Assembly (NCBI GenBank): GCA_024638845.1
Contig: JAHEJN010000017.1
Coordinates: 1-52,618, forward strand
Direction: 5' to 3'
Length of the DNA stretch: 52,618 nt
Source: Acidimicrobiales bacterium
GTDB lineage: Bacteria > Actinomycetota > Acidimicrobiia > Acidimicrobiales > JAHEJN01
Part shown: positions 42,009-51,700 of the stretch, one piece after another
Position numbering within the stretch: position 1 is the stretch's first letter
How the letters are laid out: each line of letters opens with the position of its first letter
Notes under the pieces: model-generated
Databases searched by the model: none
Told to the model about the DNA's origin: nothing
What the model saw: only the letters and a program-made list of their open reading frames with translations
Made by a program: the position numbers and the translations under genes

Positions 42009-42898
42009 CGACGACGACCCAGCTCCCCGCCCAACCCAAGGCGCCGGTCAAGCCCGGCCGGATCCTGCTCTATGTGTTCCTCACGCTCACGGCGTTGGTG
42101 TGGCTGGTACCCATCGTCGGTGCGGTCTTCTCATCGTTCCGCCCGTTCAGCGAGACGGTGCGCGACGGCTACATCTCATTCCCCGACACGCTCACGCTCG
42201 ACAACTACAAGAACGCGTGGAACCAGGGCGACATCCTTCGCAAGTACTGGAACACCTGGTTGATCCTGGCCCCGGCGCTGGTGCTCACGCTCTTCTTCTC
42301 GAGCATGGTCGCCTTCGCCGCCAGCCGGTACAGCTGGAAATTCAACATCTTCTTCCTGGTGCTGTTCACGGCCGGAAACCTGTTGCCCCAGCAGATCATC
42401 ATCCAGCCGCTGTTCCAGATGTACAACCGGGTCGAACTTCCGAGTTTCCTCTCGAACTCCGGCAAGCTCAACGGCAGCACGTGGGGGCTCATTCTCATCC
42501 ACGTGGCATTCCAGAGCGGCTTCTGCACCTTCGTGTTGAGCAACTACATGAAGCTCTTACCGAAGTCGTTGAACGAAGCCGCGCGCATCGACGGCGCCGG
42601 TGTGTGGACGCTCTACTGGCAGATCATCATGCCACTGACTCGGCCCGCCCTCGCCGCGTTGGCGACGCTCGAGTTCACCTGGATCTACAACGACTTCTTC
42701 TGGGCTGTGGTGCTCGAACAACAAGGGGCCGATCGACCGATCACGTCGTCGCTGGCCAACCTGGGCGGCGAGTTCTTCACCGACGACAACCTGATCGCGG
42801 CGGCATCGGTCTACGTCGCTCTTCCCACGATCGTCGTTTACCTCGCGCTCCAGAAGCAGTTCATCGCCGGACTCACGCTGGGCGCAGACAAGGGCTGA
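42005..42898 (+). CDS. Sugar ABC permease (MalG/UgpE-type)
   Basis: 297 residues. Six membrane helices and the EAA loop EAARIDGAGVWTLYWQIIMPLTRPALA. Partner of the preceding permease. The GTG of the alpha-galactosidase follows its stop without a gap. Confidence 0.92.
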   Translation: MTTTTQLPAQPKAPVKPGRILLYVFLTLTALVWLVPIVGAVFSSFRPFSETVRDGYISFPDTLTLDNYKNAWNQGDILRKYWNTWLILAPALVLTLFFSSMVAFAASRYSWKFNIFFLVLFTAGNLLPQQIIIQPLFQMYNRVELPSFLSNSGKLNGSTWGLILIHVAFQSGFCTFVLSNYMKLLPKSLNEAARIDGAGVWTLYWQIIMPLTRPALAALATLEFTWIYNDFFWAVVLEQQGADRPITSSLANLGGEFFTDDNLIAAASVYVALPTIVVYLALQKQFIAGLTLGADKG

Positions 42899-44992
42899 GT
42901 GCCGACCTCGATCGTCACGCTTCGGTCCACAGATCTCGCAGTTCATCTGCGGGTCGGCCCGGGCATGCCCGAGATCGTGTCAGCCGGCCCCGACCTGGGT
43001 GAGGCGGATCTCCGCGCGTTCGAGGCTCCCATTCCGCGCGGGGTCAACCTCGATCAGGCGACACCACTCGGCGTCGTGACCGAACACGCCGGGGGATTCG
43101 GCGGGCGGCCCGGCATCGTCGGCGCCCGACCCGACGGCTCGGCCTGGTCGCCCCGCTTCGCCGTCGACGAGATGCACCTCGCCGGCGACCACGAGGTGCA
43201 ATTCGTTCTCAGCGACCAGATCGCCGGCCTCGGCCTGGAGCTGCGCTTCCACCTCGAACACACACTGACGATGTCGGCCACCCTGACGAACCGGGGCGAC
43301 ACGACCTACACGGTGCAGCGTCTGGCCCCGTCGTTGCCGCTGCCGTCCCATGCGGAGGACCTTTTGACCTTCTCGGGCCGATGGTGCCGGGAGTTCCAGC
43401 CACAGCGCAGCTCGTTCGAGGGCCTGACCGTGGTCGAGAACCGGCGCGGTCGAACCTCCCATCAGCGTGTGCCGGCCATCTTCGCCGGCTCCTCGGGTTT
43501 CAGCGAACAGAGCGGCGAGGTGTTCGGGGTCCAGTTGGCCTGGAGTGGGAACTTCGAGATCGCCGCCGAAGCCCTCCCCGATGGCCGGCGTCACGTACAG
43601 GCCGGCGAGCTCCTCTCACCCGGCGAAGTCGTTCTCGACCCTGGCGACTCCTACCGCGCCCCCGATCTCGTGGTCGCCTGGTCGGGCCAGGGCCTCACCG
43701 GTGCCAGTCAGCGATTCCATCAGGTGGTTCGCTCCACCGCAACGGCGGGCACCGAGCGCAAGGTCGTGTGCAACACCTGGGAGGCCGTGTACTTCAACCA
43801 CGATCTGGTCACCCTCCAGGCACTCGCCGATGCCGCGGCCGCAGTCGGTGTGGAACGCTTCGTGCTCGACGACGGCTGGTTCGGTGGCCGGCGCGACGAC
43901 AACGCCGGTCTCGGTGACTGGTGGGTGAGCGAAGCAGTCTGGCCGACGGGGCTGGCGCCGATCATCGACCACGTGACCGCCCGGGGCATGGATTTCGGGC
44001 TGTGGGTCGAACCCGAGATGGTCAACCCCGACTCCGACCTCTACCGAGCCCACCCCGAGTGGACGCTGACCACCGCGGGGTACGAGCCGATTCTCGGACG
44101 TCACCAGCTCGTGCTCGACCTCGGCCGCACCGAAGTGCGTGACCTGCTATTCGGTGCGTTGCACGAGCTCGTCGACGAGTACGACATCGCCTATCTGAAG
44201 TGGGACATGAACCGCGACATCGTGCAGGGGTCACACCACGGACACGCCGGCGCCCACGGACACGTGCTCGGCGTGTACGAGCTCATCGACCGGATGCGGT
44301 CGGCTCATCCGGGCCTCGAGATCGAGAGCTGCGCGTCCGGCGGCGGTCGCGCCGATCTGGGCATCCTGCGCCGTACCGAGCGGATCTGGACCTCCGACTG
44401 CAACGACGCAGTCGAGCGGCAGTCCATCCAGCGGGGCTTCAGCATGCTGTTCCCTCCCGAGGTGATGGGCGCCCACATCGGCCCCGAGCGCGCCCACACC
44501 ACCCGCCGTCGTCAAGACCTGGGCTTCCGCGCGGCGACGGCGCTGTTCGGCCACTTCGGCATCGAGTGGAACCTCTTGTCGGCTTCTGAAGCCGACCGGG
44601 CCGAGCTGGCGTCGGCGGTTGCGGTGCACAAGCGCCTGCGTCCCCTGCTCCACCGCGGTCGAGTGGTCCGGGTCGATCATCCCGACCCGGCGGCCATCGT
44701 CCACGGCGTCGTCTCCGGTGACGGCTCCCATGCGGTGTTCGCCTACGTACAGCTCACGCCGAGCTCCTCGATGGTGCCGCTGTCGTGCCGGCTCGCGGGC
44801 CTCGATCCGGATCGTACCTATCACGTCACGGTCATCGAGGGCATCGACTGCCTCGAGCCGCATGGACGAGAACAACCAGCGTGGATCGAGCAGGGCACGA
44901 CGGCGACCGGTGCGCAGTTGGTGCATCGGGGTATCCAGCCACCGGCTATGCATCCCGAGTCGGTCCTGCTCATGGAGCTGGTCGCTTCTTGA
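42899..44992 (+). CDS. Alpha-galactosidase, GH36
   Basis: 697 residues from GTG 42899. N-terminal beta-sandwich, then the (beta/alpha)8 barrel: DDGWFG (324-329), WVEPEMVNPDSDLY, nucleophile D436 in YLKWDMNR and acid/base D500 in TSDCNDAVER, the complete GH36 set. No signal peptide, so oligosaccharides such as melibiose or raffinose are imported whole and cut inside the cell. Last gene of the operon. Confidence 0.93.
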   Translation: MPTSIVTLRSTDLAVHLRVGPGMPEIVSAGPDLGEADLRAFEAPIPRGVNLDQATPLGVVTEHAGGFGGRPGIVGARPDGSAWSPRFAVDEMHLAGDHEVQFVLSDQIAGLGLELRFHLEHTLTMSATLTNRGDTTYTVQRLAPSLPLPSHAEDLLTFSGRWCREFQPQRSSFEGLTVVENRRGRTSHQRVPAIFAGSSGFSEQSGEVFGVQLAWSGNFEIAAEALPDGRRHVQAGELLSPGEVVLDPGDSYRAPDLVVAWSGQGLTGASQRFHQVVRSTATAGTERKVVCNTWEAVYFNHDLVTLQALADAAAAVGVERFVLDDGWFGGRRDDNAGLGDWWVSEAVWPTGLAPIIDHVTARGMDFGLWVEPEMVNPDSDLYRAHPEWTLTTAGYEPILGRHQLVLDLGRTEVRDLLFGALHELVDEYDIAYLKWDMNRDIVQGSHHGHAGAHGHVLGVYELIDRMRSAHPGLEIESCASGGGRADLGILRRTERIWTSDCNDAVERQSIQRGFSMLFPPEVMGAHIGPERAHTTRRRQDLGFRAATALFGHFGIEWNLLSASEADRAELASAVAVHKRLRPLLHRGRVVRVDHPDPAAIVHGVVSGDGSHAVFAYVQLTPSSSMVPLSCRLAGLDPDRTYHVTVIEGIDCLEPHGREQPAWIEQGTTATGAQLVHRGIQPPAMHPESVLLMELVAS

Positions 44993-45005
44993 CCCGCCGG
45001 CGCCC

Positions 45006-45034
45006 GGCCCCAGGGGCTTCGTACCCCTGGGGCC
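45006..45034. terminator. Strong bidirectional hairpin terminator
   Basis: Perfect 11-bp stem GGCCCCAGGGG / CCCCTGGGGCC with loop CTTCGTA, between the convergent galactosidase and substrate-binding protein genes. No T tract. Confidence 0.65.
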
Positions 45035-45059
45035 GCGCGTCAGCTGGGTTCGATGTGGC

Positions 45060-46079
45060 TCAGATCAGGCCCTTCGCGGCCAGCCACTCGGCTGCGACCT
45101 CATCGGACTCGCGGAAGTTGATGTCGGTCTCGATGTTCCACGCCACCAGGTCGTCGGTGGTGATGGCGGCGCTCAACTCGTTGAGGTCGGCGGACAGCTG
45201 ATCGCCGTAGGCCTCGAGCACCGAGTTCACCACGATCGGGGCGATGTTCTGGGCCGGGTGGAGCCCCTTGTCGTCCTCGAGAACCTTGAAACCCTGTTCA
45301 CCGATCTGGGGAGCGGTTGTGTTCCAGACCACGGCGTCGACCTCCTCGGCGGAGAGCGCCTCGCCGAGAAGGGGGCCGAACTCGATGGTGACGGTGTCGG
45401 CGAACTCGATGCCGTAGATGTCGGGATCGGTGTATCCGAGGAAGCACTGTGGTCGCTCGAAGCAGGCCGCCGAAGCGCCGAACACGGCGTCGGCCGCGGC
45501 CAGATCGGAGATCGTTGTGGCGTCGTAGTCACCGCGAACGACGAGCGCGTCGCCGTCGACGGCGGGGGAGTAGTCGAGCAGGGTCGCGCCGATCTCCTGG
45601 TAGAGCGGGGCGATGATCTCGACGATGGCGTCGGGATCTGCCGATGCGCCCGCGTCGGGAGCCAGCGCGCTCAGGGCGCCGCCGATGTAGTCGATGATGA
45701 GGTCGAGGTCACCGTTGCTGATTCCGTCGATCGCCTCGGTACGGAAGCCGGCCGGGGTCAGCACGTCGATGTCGTAGCCCTTGGCCTCGAGGAACTGGGC
45801 ATAGACCTCGGCGATGGTCACTGATTCGGAGAAGTCCTGGCCGCGGACGCGGATGGTCGGTCCCTCCGGTGCAGCAGCCGCGCTGTCGCCGGTGTCCTCG
45901 GCTGGGGTCTCGGTCGGATCCTCGGCTGGGGTCTCGGTCGGATCCTCGGCTGGGGTCTCGGTTGTGTCCTCGGTGGCGGTCTCCCCGGAGTCGTCGTCGC
46001 TGCCGCACGCGGCTGCGAAGAGCGCGAACACCGCCACGACGATCAGGAGGAGCCGGAACTTCGGTTGTTTCATGGTCAT
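45060..46079 (-). CDS. Osmoprotectant-binding lipoprotein (ProX/OpuBC-type)
   Basis: 339 residues. Signal peptide with lipobox to C25 (FAAAC), an acidic threonine-proline linker of repeated ETPAEDPT units, then a glycine-betaine binding (OpuAC) fold: RGQDFSESVTIAEVYAQFLEAKGYDID, DLDLIIDYIGGALSAL. Ligand may be betaine, choline or a related compound. Encoded last in the importer operon. Confidence 0.9.
   Translation of the reverse strand: MTMKQPKFRLLLIVVAVFALFAAACGSDDDSGETATEDTTETPAEDPTETPAEDPTETPAEDTGDSAAAAPEGPTIRVRGQDFSESVTIAEVYAQFLEAKGYDIDVLTPAGFRTEAIDGISNGDLDLIIDYIGGALSALAPDAGASADPDAIVEIIAPLYQEIGATLLDYSPAVDGDALVVRGDYDATTISDLAAADAVFGASAACFERPQCFLGYTDPDIYGIEFADTVTIEFGPLLGEALSAEEVDAVVWNTTAPQIGEQGFKVLEDDKGLHPAQNIAPIVVNSVLEAYGDQLSADLNELSAAITTDDLVAWNIETDINFRESDEVAAEWLAAKGLI
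45895..45962 (-). repeat. 24-base coding minisatellite, about 2.8 copies
   Basis: Units begin at 45895, 45919 and 45943. The repeat is in frame and encodes the ETPAEDPT linker of the binding protein; copies 1 and 2 are identical. Confidence 0.8.
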
Positions 46080-46102
46080 ACTTTCTACTAGCGATCTGTT
46101 GG

Positions 46103-46813
46103 TCAGCGGATGCGACGGACGCCCGGCGGCAGAGCCCTACGGAGGAGGCCGAATACGGCACCGGTGAGCGCCGCCAGTCCGGCAACCAGAATGGCGCCGG
46201 CCAGAAGGAGGTTGTCGTTGTTCTGGCCGAGGCCGTCACGCACGTAGCGACCGAGCCCGTCACCCCCGAGGAACGCACGGATGGGTTCGGTGGCGACGAC
46301 CTGAACGGCGGCCACACGAATGCCGACCAGCATCACCGACGTCGCCAAGGCGACCTCGATCTGAAAGAGCACGTTCCGCTCCTCCAGCCCCATGGCTCGG
46401 GCTGCGTCGACCACGCCGCGATCGACGCCTCGGACGCCGGTGTACGTGTTGAGATAGATGGGCGGAATCGCCAGCAGCAACAGCGCGATGAAGATCGGCC
46501 AAGGCTCGAATCCCCAGCCCCGCCGGAGCGATAACGGGACCAGTAGTCCGGCGATGGCGAAGGTGGGTACCGCTCGGCTGAGGGTGACCATCCACGTGAC
46601 CGAGAGCTCGCCCCGCCCGTGGTGGGCCAGCACGGTCGCAAGTGGCACGGCGACGAGCGTGGCGACGATCATGACCGCACCACACAGAACGACGGTGTCC
46701 CACAGCGAGGTGAGTATTCCGCCAGCGCCGGTCCAGTACTCGGCGCCGAACAGGAACTCGAACACGCCGACGTCGCGGGGCACGGCGGCCTGGGCCAGCA
46801 CGCCGCCGATCAT
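46103..46813 (-). CDS. Osmoprotectant ABC permease (OpuBB/BD-type)
   Basis: 236 residues from ATG 46813. Five or six membrane helices and the segment RGVDRGVVDAARAMGLEERNVLFQIEVALA, the EAA-like ATPase contact loop of ProW/OpuB permeases. ATG overlaps the preceding stop. Upstream extension of the frame is shadow. Confidence 0.88.
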   Translation of the reverse strand: MIGGVLAQAAVPRDVGVFEFLFGAEYWTGAGGILTSLWDTVVLCGAVMIVATLVAVPLATVLAHHGRGELSVTWMVTLSRAVPTFAIAGLLVPLSLRRGWGFEPWPIFIALLLLAIPPIYLNTYTGVRGVDRGVVDAARAMGLEERNVLFQIEVALATSVMLVGIRVAAVQVVATEPIRAFLGGDGLGRYVRDGLGQNNDNLLLAGAILVAGLAALTGAVFGLLRRALPPGVRRIR

Positions 46814-47484
46814 GTCGACCTCGCTCGGTTGCTCCAAGGCGTGACGAGTCGGCCGAGGGCGAAGATGGCACCGTCGAGGACGAGGGCCATGACGATCGAG
46901 AGGACGGCGCCAATGGTCATCGGCGTCCAGAATGTGCGCTGGAGCCCATCGAGAATGAGCGAGCCGAGGCCACCCTGCCCGATGATCGACGCGACCGTCA
47001 CCAGACCGACCGTGGAGACGACGGCGATCCGGAGACCGGCGATGATGTACGGGAGCGCGAGCGGAAGCTCGACCTCGAGGACCCGTCGAGTCGGGGTCAG
47101 CCCCATTCCGTTGGCCGCGTCGCGGACCGCGTCGGGTACGGCGGCGAAGCCGGCCAGGGTGTTCGTCACGAGAATCAACAGGGTGTAGGCGGCGAGGGGT
47201 AGCACGGCCGTGAGCCGGCTGAGTCCGAAGTACGGTACCAACAGCCCGAACAACGCCACGCTCGGGATCGTGTACAGGAATCCGGTGAAGCCCGTCACTG
47301 GTGTCGCCAACATGCGGAACCGGAGCGCGGCGGCGGAGAGGATCGCCGCCACCACCGAGCCCAGGGCTACCGAGAGCAGCGTCAGTTCGAGGTGTTGGAC
47401 GAGCGCCTCCCGTATCTGGTCCCACTCGTCGATGATCCACTCCCACCGGATGATCGGGTTCCTGGCCTCGCCGAAGACGCTCAC
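46810..47484 (-). CDS. Osmoprotectant ABC permease (OpuBB/BD-type)
   Basis: 224 residues. Same family as its neighbour, with DAANGMGLTPTRRVLEVELPLALPYIIAGLR as contact loop and IGQGGLGSLILDGLQ. ATG overlaps the ATPase stop (47481-47484). Confidence 0.9.
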   Translation of the reverse strand: MSVFGEARNPIIRWEWIIDEWDQIREALVQHLELTLLSVALGSVVAAILSAAALRFRMLATPVTGFTGFLYTIPSVALFGLLVPYFGLSRLTAVLPLAAYTLLILVTNTLAGFAAVPDAVRDAANGMGLTPTRRVLEVELPLALPYIIAGLRIAVVSTVGLVTVASIIGQGGLGSLILDGLQRTFWTPMTIGAVLSIVMALVLDGAIFALGRLVTPWSNRARST

Positions 47485-48575
47485 GAGTCGTCCTCCGAGC
47501 TGAGGTTCTTGCGGATCGAGTCGAGGTTGACCACGCCACCGAACCGGCCGTCGTCGTCGATGACCGCCACTGAGGTCCGCGACGTCATGATGAGCTCCAT
47601 CGCGCTCAGGAGCGTGCTGGCGGGCGTGACCTGGGCGGCGGGTCGAACGCGCGGCACGTCGGCGAGCGCATCACCGTTGCGCAGGTCGTCGACCCGTACC
47701 CATCCTGCAAACGCGTCGCCTCGAAGCACACCGAGCCAGTCGGTTCCATGGGCATCGGCCGCCTTCGCCGCCTCGGTGATCGGAATGCCGATGTCGACCA
47801 CGGGCCCGCGATCGTACGCGAGCTGGCTGACCATTCTGAGCGCCAGGCGCTTCATGCCCCGATCGTCGCCGACGAACTCCTCCACGAAGTCGTTCGCCGG
47901 CGACCGGAGCAGCTCGTCGGGAGTCGCGTACTGCTCGAGCACCCCGCCGATGTTCAGGAGGGCGATGCGGTCGCCCAGTTTGAGCGCCTCCTCGAGGTCG
48001 TGGGTCACGAAGACGATCGTCTTGTGGAGTTGTTGCTGCAACGACAAGAGCTCGTCTTGGAGTCGGCTGCGTACGATCGGATCGACGGCACCAAAGGGTT
48101 CGTCCATCAAGAGCACAGGCGGATCGGCAGCCAGGGCGCGGGCCACCCCGATTCGCTGCTGTTGACCACCCGAGAGCTCGTCGGGATACCGGTCGAGCAT
48201 TTCCGATTCGAGGCCGACGAGCTCGGCGAGCTCGGCGACCCTGTCGATGACCCTGCCCTTCTCCCAACCCAGCGTCCGCGGCACCGTCGCGATGTTCTGG
48301 GCGACCGTTCGGTGGGGGAACAGCCCGCCCTGCTGGATGACATAGCCGATGCCGCGTCGCAACTCGGTCACGGGCTCCTGGATGACGTCGCGGCCGTTGA
48401 TCTCGAGTCGCCCCGACGTGGGCTCGATGAGCCGGTTGATCATGCGCAAGGTGGTGGTTTTGCCACACCCCGACGGACCGATGAGGGCCACGATGGAGCC
48501 CGCCGCGATGTCGAGGGAGAGAGACGACACTGCGTCGGTGTCGCTCCCCTCGAACTGCTTTCGCACGTCGTCCAA
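47481..48575 (-). CDS. Osmoprotectant ABC ATPase with C-terminal CBS pair
   Basis: 364 residues from TTG 48575. Walker A GPSGCGKTT, LSGGQQQR, VLLMDEPFGAVD, VTHDLEEAL; the C-terminal 110 residues resemble a pair of CBS domains (GVLRGDAFAGWVRVDDL, TSRTSVAVIDDDGRFGGVVNLDSI), which sense ionic strength in OpuA. The TTG start cuts into the first beta strand; the frame continues upstream through AEIAIRL to a stop at 48603 without ATG, GTG or TTG. An ATC at 48596 lies 10 bases after GGGAG and could be a rare start. Confidence 0.87.
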   Translation of the reverse strand: MDDVRKQFEGSDTDAVSSLSLDIAAGSIVALIGPSGCGKTTTLRMINRLIEPTSGRLEINGRDVIQEPVTELRRGIGYVIQQGGLFPHRTVAQNIATVPRTLGWEKGRVIDRVAELAELVGLESEMLDRYPDELSGGQQQRIGVARALAADPPVLLMDEPFGAVDPIVRSRLQDELLSLQQQLHKTIVFVTHDLEEALKLGDRIALLNIGGVLEQYATPDELLRSPANDFVEEFVGDDRGMKRLALRMVSQLAYDRGPVVDIGIPITEAAKAADAHGTDWLGVLRGDAFAGWVRVDDLRNGDALADVPRVRPAAQVTPASTLLSAMELIMTSRTSVAVIDDDGRFGGVVNLDSIRKNLSSEDDS

Positions 48576-48720
48576 CCGGATTGCGATCTCAGCGATAGCT
48601 GGTCAGCTCCCAGGGTTCGTCGAGGGATCCGCCCGGTGACGACTAGGCAAAGCAAGTTCTGCGGATCCGGCTCCACCATAGGCCGGTGGGGTGCGCGCTT
48701 CCACCAGATGAATCGCTGCG

Positions 48721-51700
48721 TCAGCCGAGAAGTCGACGCCGGCGCTGGGAGACCGCGACGAGCGCCATGCCCCACGCCAGGACCGCCAGGCCGAACAACG
48801 CAAGCCGGCCACTGCTGGCGCCGGTGAAGGGAAGGGAGCTGCGGGGTGCCTCGACCACTTCTTGGGAGGTGTCCGCGCCTTCAGGCGTTGCGTCGGGCGT
48901 GATCCCGAGCTCGCTGTAGAGCGGCGAGAGCGGATCACCGAGCTGCGTATAGATGTCGGCAATCGTCTCCGGCGCCAGAGGCACTCCGTTCACCTCGTTG
49001 CCGCCATCGACCGTCGCGACGTTACTGATCCGCGTTCCGGCGGCTGCGGTGACCTCCACCTCGAGCTCGATCGTCCAGGTGTCGCCGACGGCCATCGTCG
49101 CGGGATTGGTGCAAGTGACGGTGCCTGCGGCTTCCGAACAGGTCGCGGCGGCAATGTCGGAGGCCGCCGTCGTGTACCGCAGACCGGCTGGCAGATCGTC
49201 GGTGACGACCACGTCGCCCCGCGTGGCGGTCGGCCCGAGGTTGGTGATCGTGAGCACGTAGTCCGTAGTGCGTCCGGTTTCCAGGCGACCGTCGAGGCTC
49301 TTGTCCATGGCGAGAATCGACAAGGGAACCTCGGTGTCGTCGTCATCGCGGTCGTTGTCGGGGTTGGTGTCGTAGGTCGGCGTGGCGACGGTTGCTGTGT
49401 TCGTCACACCGGGCGCGGCTCCAGCGTCGACGCTCACGGTGATGCCGACGCTCGTAGTCGTGGCCGCGGCCAGGTCGATGGCGACTCCTGCGTCGTCGAC
49501 ATACGTGCAGATCACCGTGGCAGCCGCGACAGTGCAATCCCAGTCGTCACCGACCGAGTCCAGGTAGGTCACGTCGGCCGGGAGGCTGTCGGTGATGGTG
49601 ACCGGCGCCTCGGCTGCGGCGGGACCCGCGTTGGTGACCGTGACGGTCCAGGTGTTGGTGCCACCGATCGTGAAGTCGCCGACATGGGTCTTGACCAGCG
49701 ACAGATCGGCCTCGGGGCGGTAACCGAAGTCGACGTCGACACGTTCTTCACCGTCACCCAGGTCGAGCGTCGAAACGTGCGGCGTGGAGGGGCCGTCGAC
49801 GTCGAAGGTCTCGAGGTAGCCCCCAGGCAACGAGTCGGTGTCGACGGTGATCGTGTAGGCACCGGCAGGAAGGTCCTCGAACAGGTACACACCGTCGGTG
49901 TCGGTGATCGTCGTGTCGGTGAAGGCCAGGCCGCTCACCGGGTCGACATACGTGAGGGTCACGGTGACCCCGGAGATGGGGCTCTCGTCGACGTCGAAGA
50001 CGCCGTCGGCGTCGTCGTCCTTCCAGACGGTGTCACCGATCGAGCCGATGCCGGTGACCGAGAAGTCCTGATCGAGGGCGTCGGGGCTGACTCCGTCGAG
50101 GGTGGTCATCGAGGTCAACGGCGTGTCGATGCCGTCGGCGTCGTAGGTCGGAACCGTCCCGGTCGGAAGGGTCGACGGGTCGACGGTTACCGTGTAGTCG
50201 CCGTGGGGCAGGCCTGCGAGCAGGTACACGCCGTCGGAGTCGGTGGTGACCGTCGTGGTGAAGTCGGGACCACCGGTGGGGTTGGTCCACACGATGGTCA
50301 CGTCGACGTCGGGTATGCCGACGTCGCCCGCATCGGGGACGGGAGCTCCGGTGTCGTCGCGGTCGTACCACACCGTGTCGCCCAACGTGCCGTTGCCCCG
50401 GTAGCCGAAGTCCTGATCGAGGTCGTCCGGTGTCGCGTCCGTCAGCGTCGTGGTCGACACGTTCGGGGTGTCGATCCCGTCTTGGTCGAACACCGGCACG
50501 AAACCCGAAGGAACGTCGGTGATGGTGACCGTGAGGACGGTGTCGAAGGGCACATTCTCGAACAGGTACGCGCCGTCGATGCCGGTCGTGGTCACGACCG
50601 CGACATCGGTGCCGTCGGGACCTGTGTAGGTGAGGGTCACCGTGACCCCGGCGAGGCCCACCTCGTCGGAGCCGATCTCGCCGTCGCCGTCGAAGTCGAA
50701 CCAGACGGTGTCGCCCAGCGTCGCGACGCCCGTGTACGAGAAGTCCTGATCGAGGTCCTCGGACTCGTCGACACCGATCGTCGCCGGGTCGTCGACCGCC
50801 AGCGATGTGCTGGATGCCGATGGCGTGTCGATGCCGTCGGAGTCGAAGGTCGGCACGTCGATACCCAACGGGAGCGTGGCCGTGTCGACTTCGATGCTGT
50901 AGTCGCCGACGGGCAGGTACTCGACCAGATACTCCCCGTTGGCATCGGTGACGGGCGTGAACACCAGGTCATCGGCTGATTCGTCGACCAGCGCGGTGGC
51001 GGGGTCGTCGCCGGCGATGCCGTCGAACCCGGCCCATGTCACGGTCAGGCCGACGTTCTGGAGCGGCTGGTCCTCGTCGTCGAACACGCCGCTACCGGCG
51101 GGGTCGGGGTCGCCACCATTGTCCTGGTCGAACCAGACGGTGTCGCCGAGTCGGGCGGCTCCGGCGAAGGAGAAGTCCTGGTCGACACGGTTGGCCTCGT
51201 CGACCGTGAGGGTCGTCGGGTCGTCGACGGCGAGCGAGACGGGCGACGCGGGGTTCGTCGCTCCGGCCGGCCCGTAGGTCTGGGTCAGGCCGACCGGAAT
51301 GCTGCCGGTGACTTCGACGGTGAAGTCGCCGTACGGCAGCGAGGGGACCGTGTAGTTGCCGTCGAGATCGGTCGTGGTCGTGATCACGAAGTCGGTGCCG
51401 TCGGGATCGGGGTTGTCCCACGTGATGGTGACCTCGACGCCCGGGATGCCGGGTTCGGCCGGCAGACCCGCGGCCGGGTCGGCCGGGTCCTGGTCGGGCG
51501 TACCGCTGTTGTCGAGATCCATCCAGACGGTGTCGCCGAGCGAGGCGACGCCGGTGTAGCCGAAGTCCTGGTCGAGGTCCTCGCCGGGGCTCGACGAGAG
51601 CTCCAGCGTGGAGTTGTCCAGCGTGGCGAGCCCGTCGTCGTCGAATGTGGCAGCAAGGCCGAGAGGGAAGTCGGCGTCGGCGGTGTCGACCGTGACGATG

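Noticed and set aside
45006-45034. Perfect hairpin as attachment or recombination site
   Set aside because: It lies between two convergent gene ends and has no integrase nearby; a terminator explains it.
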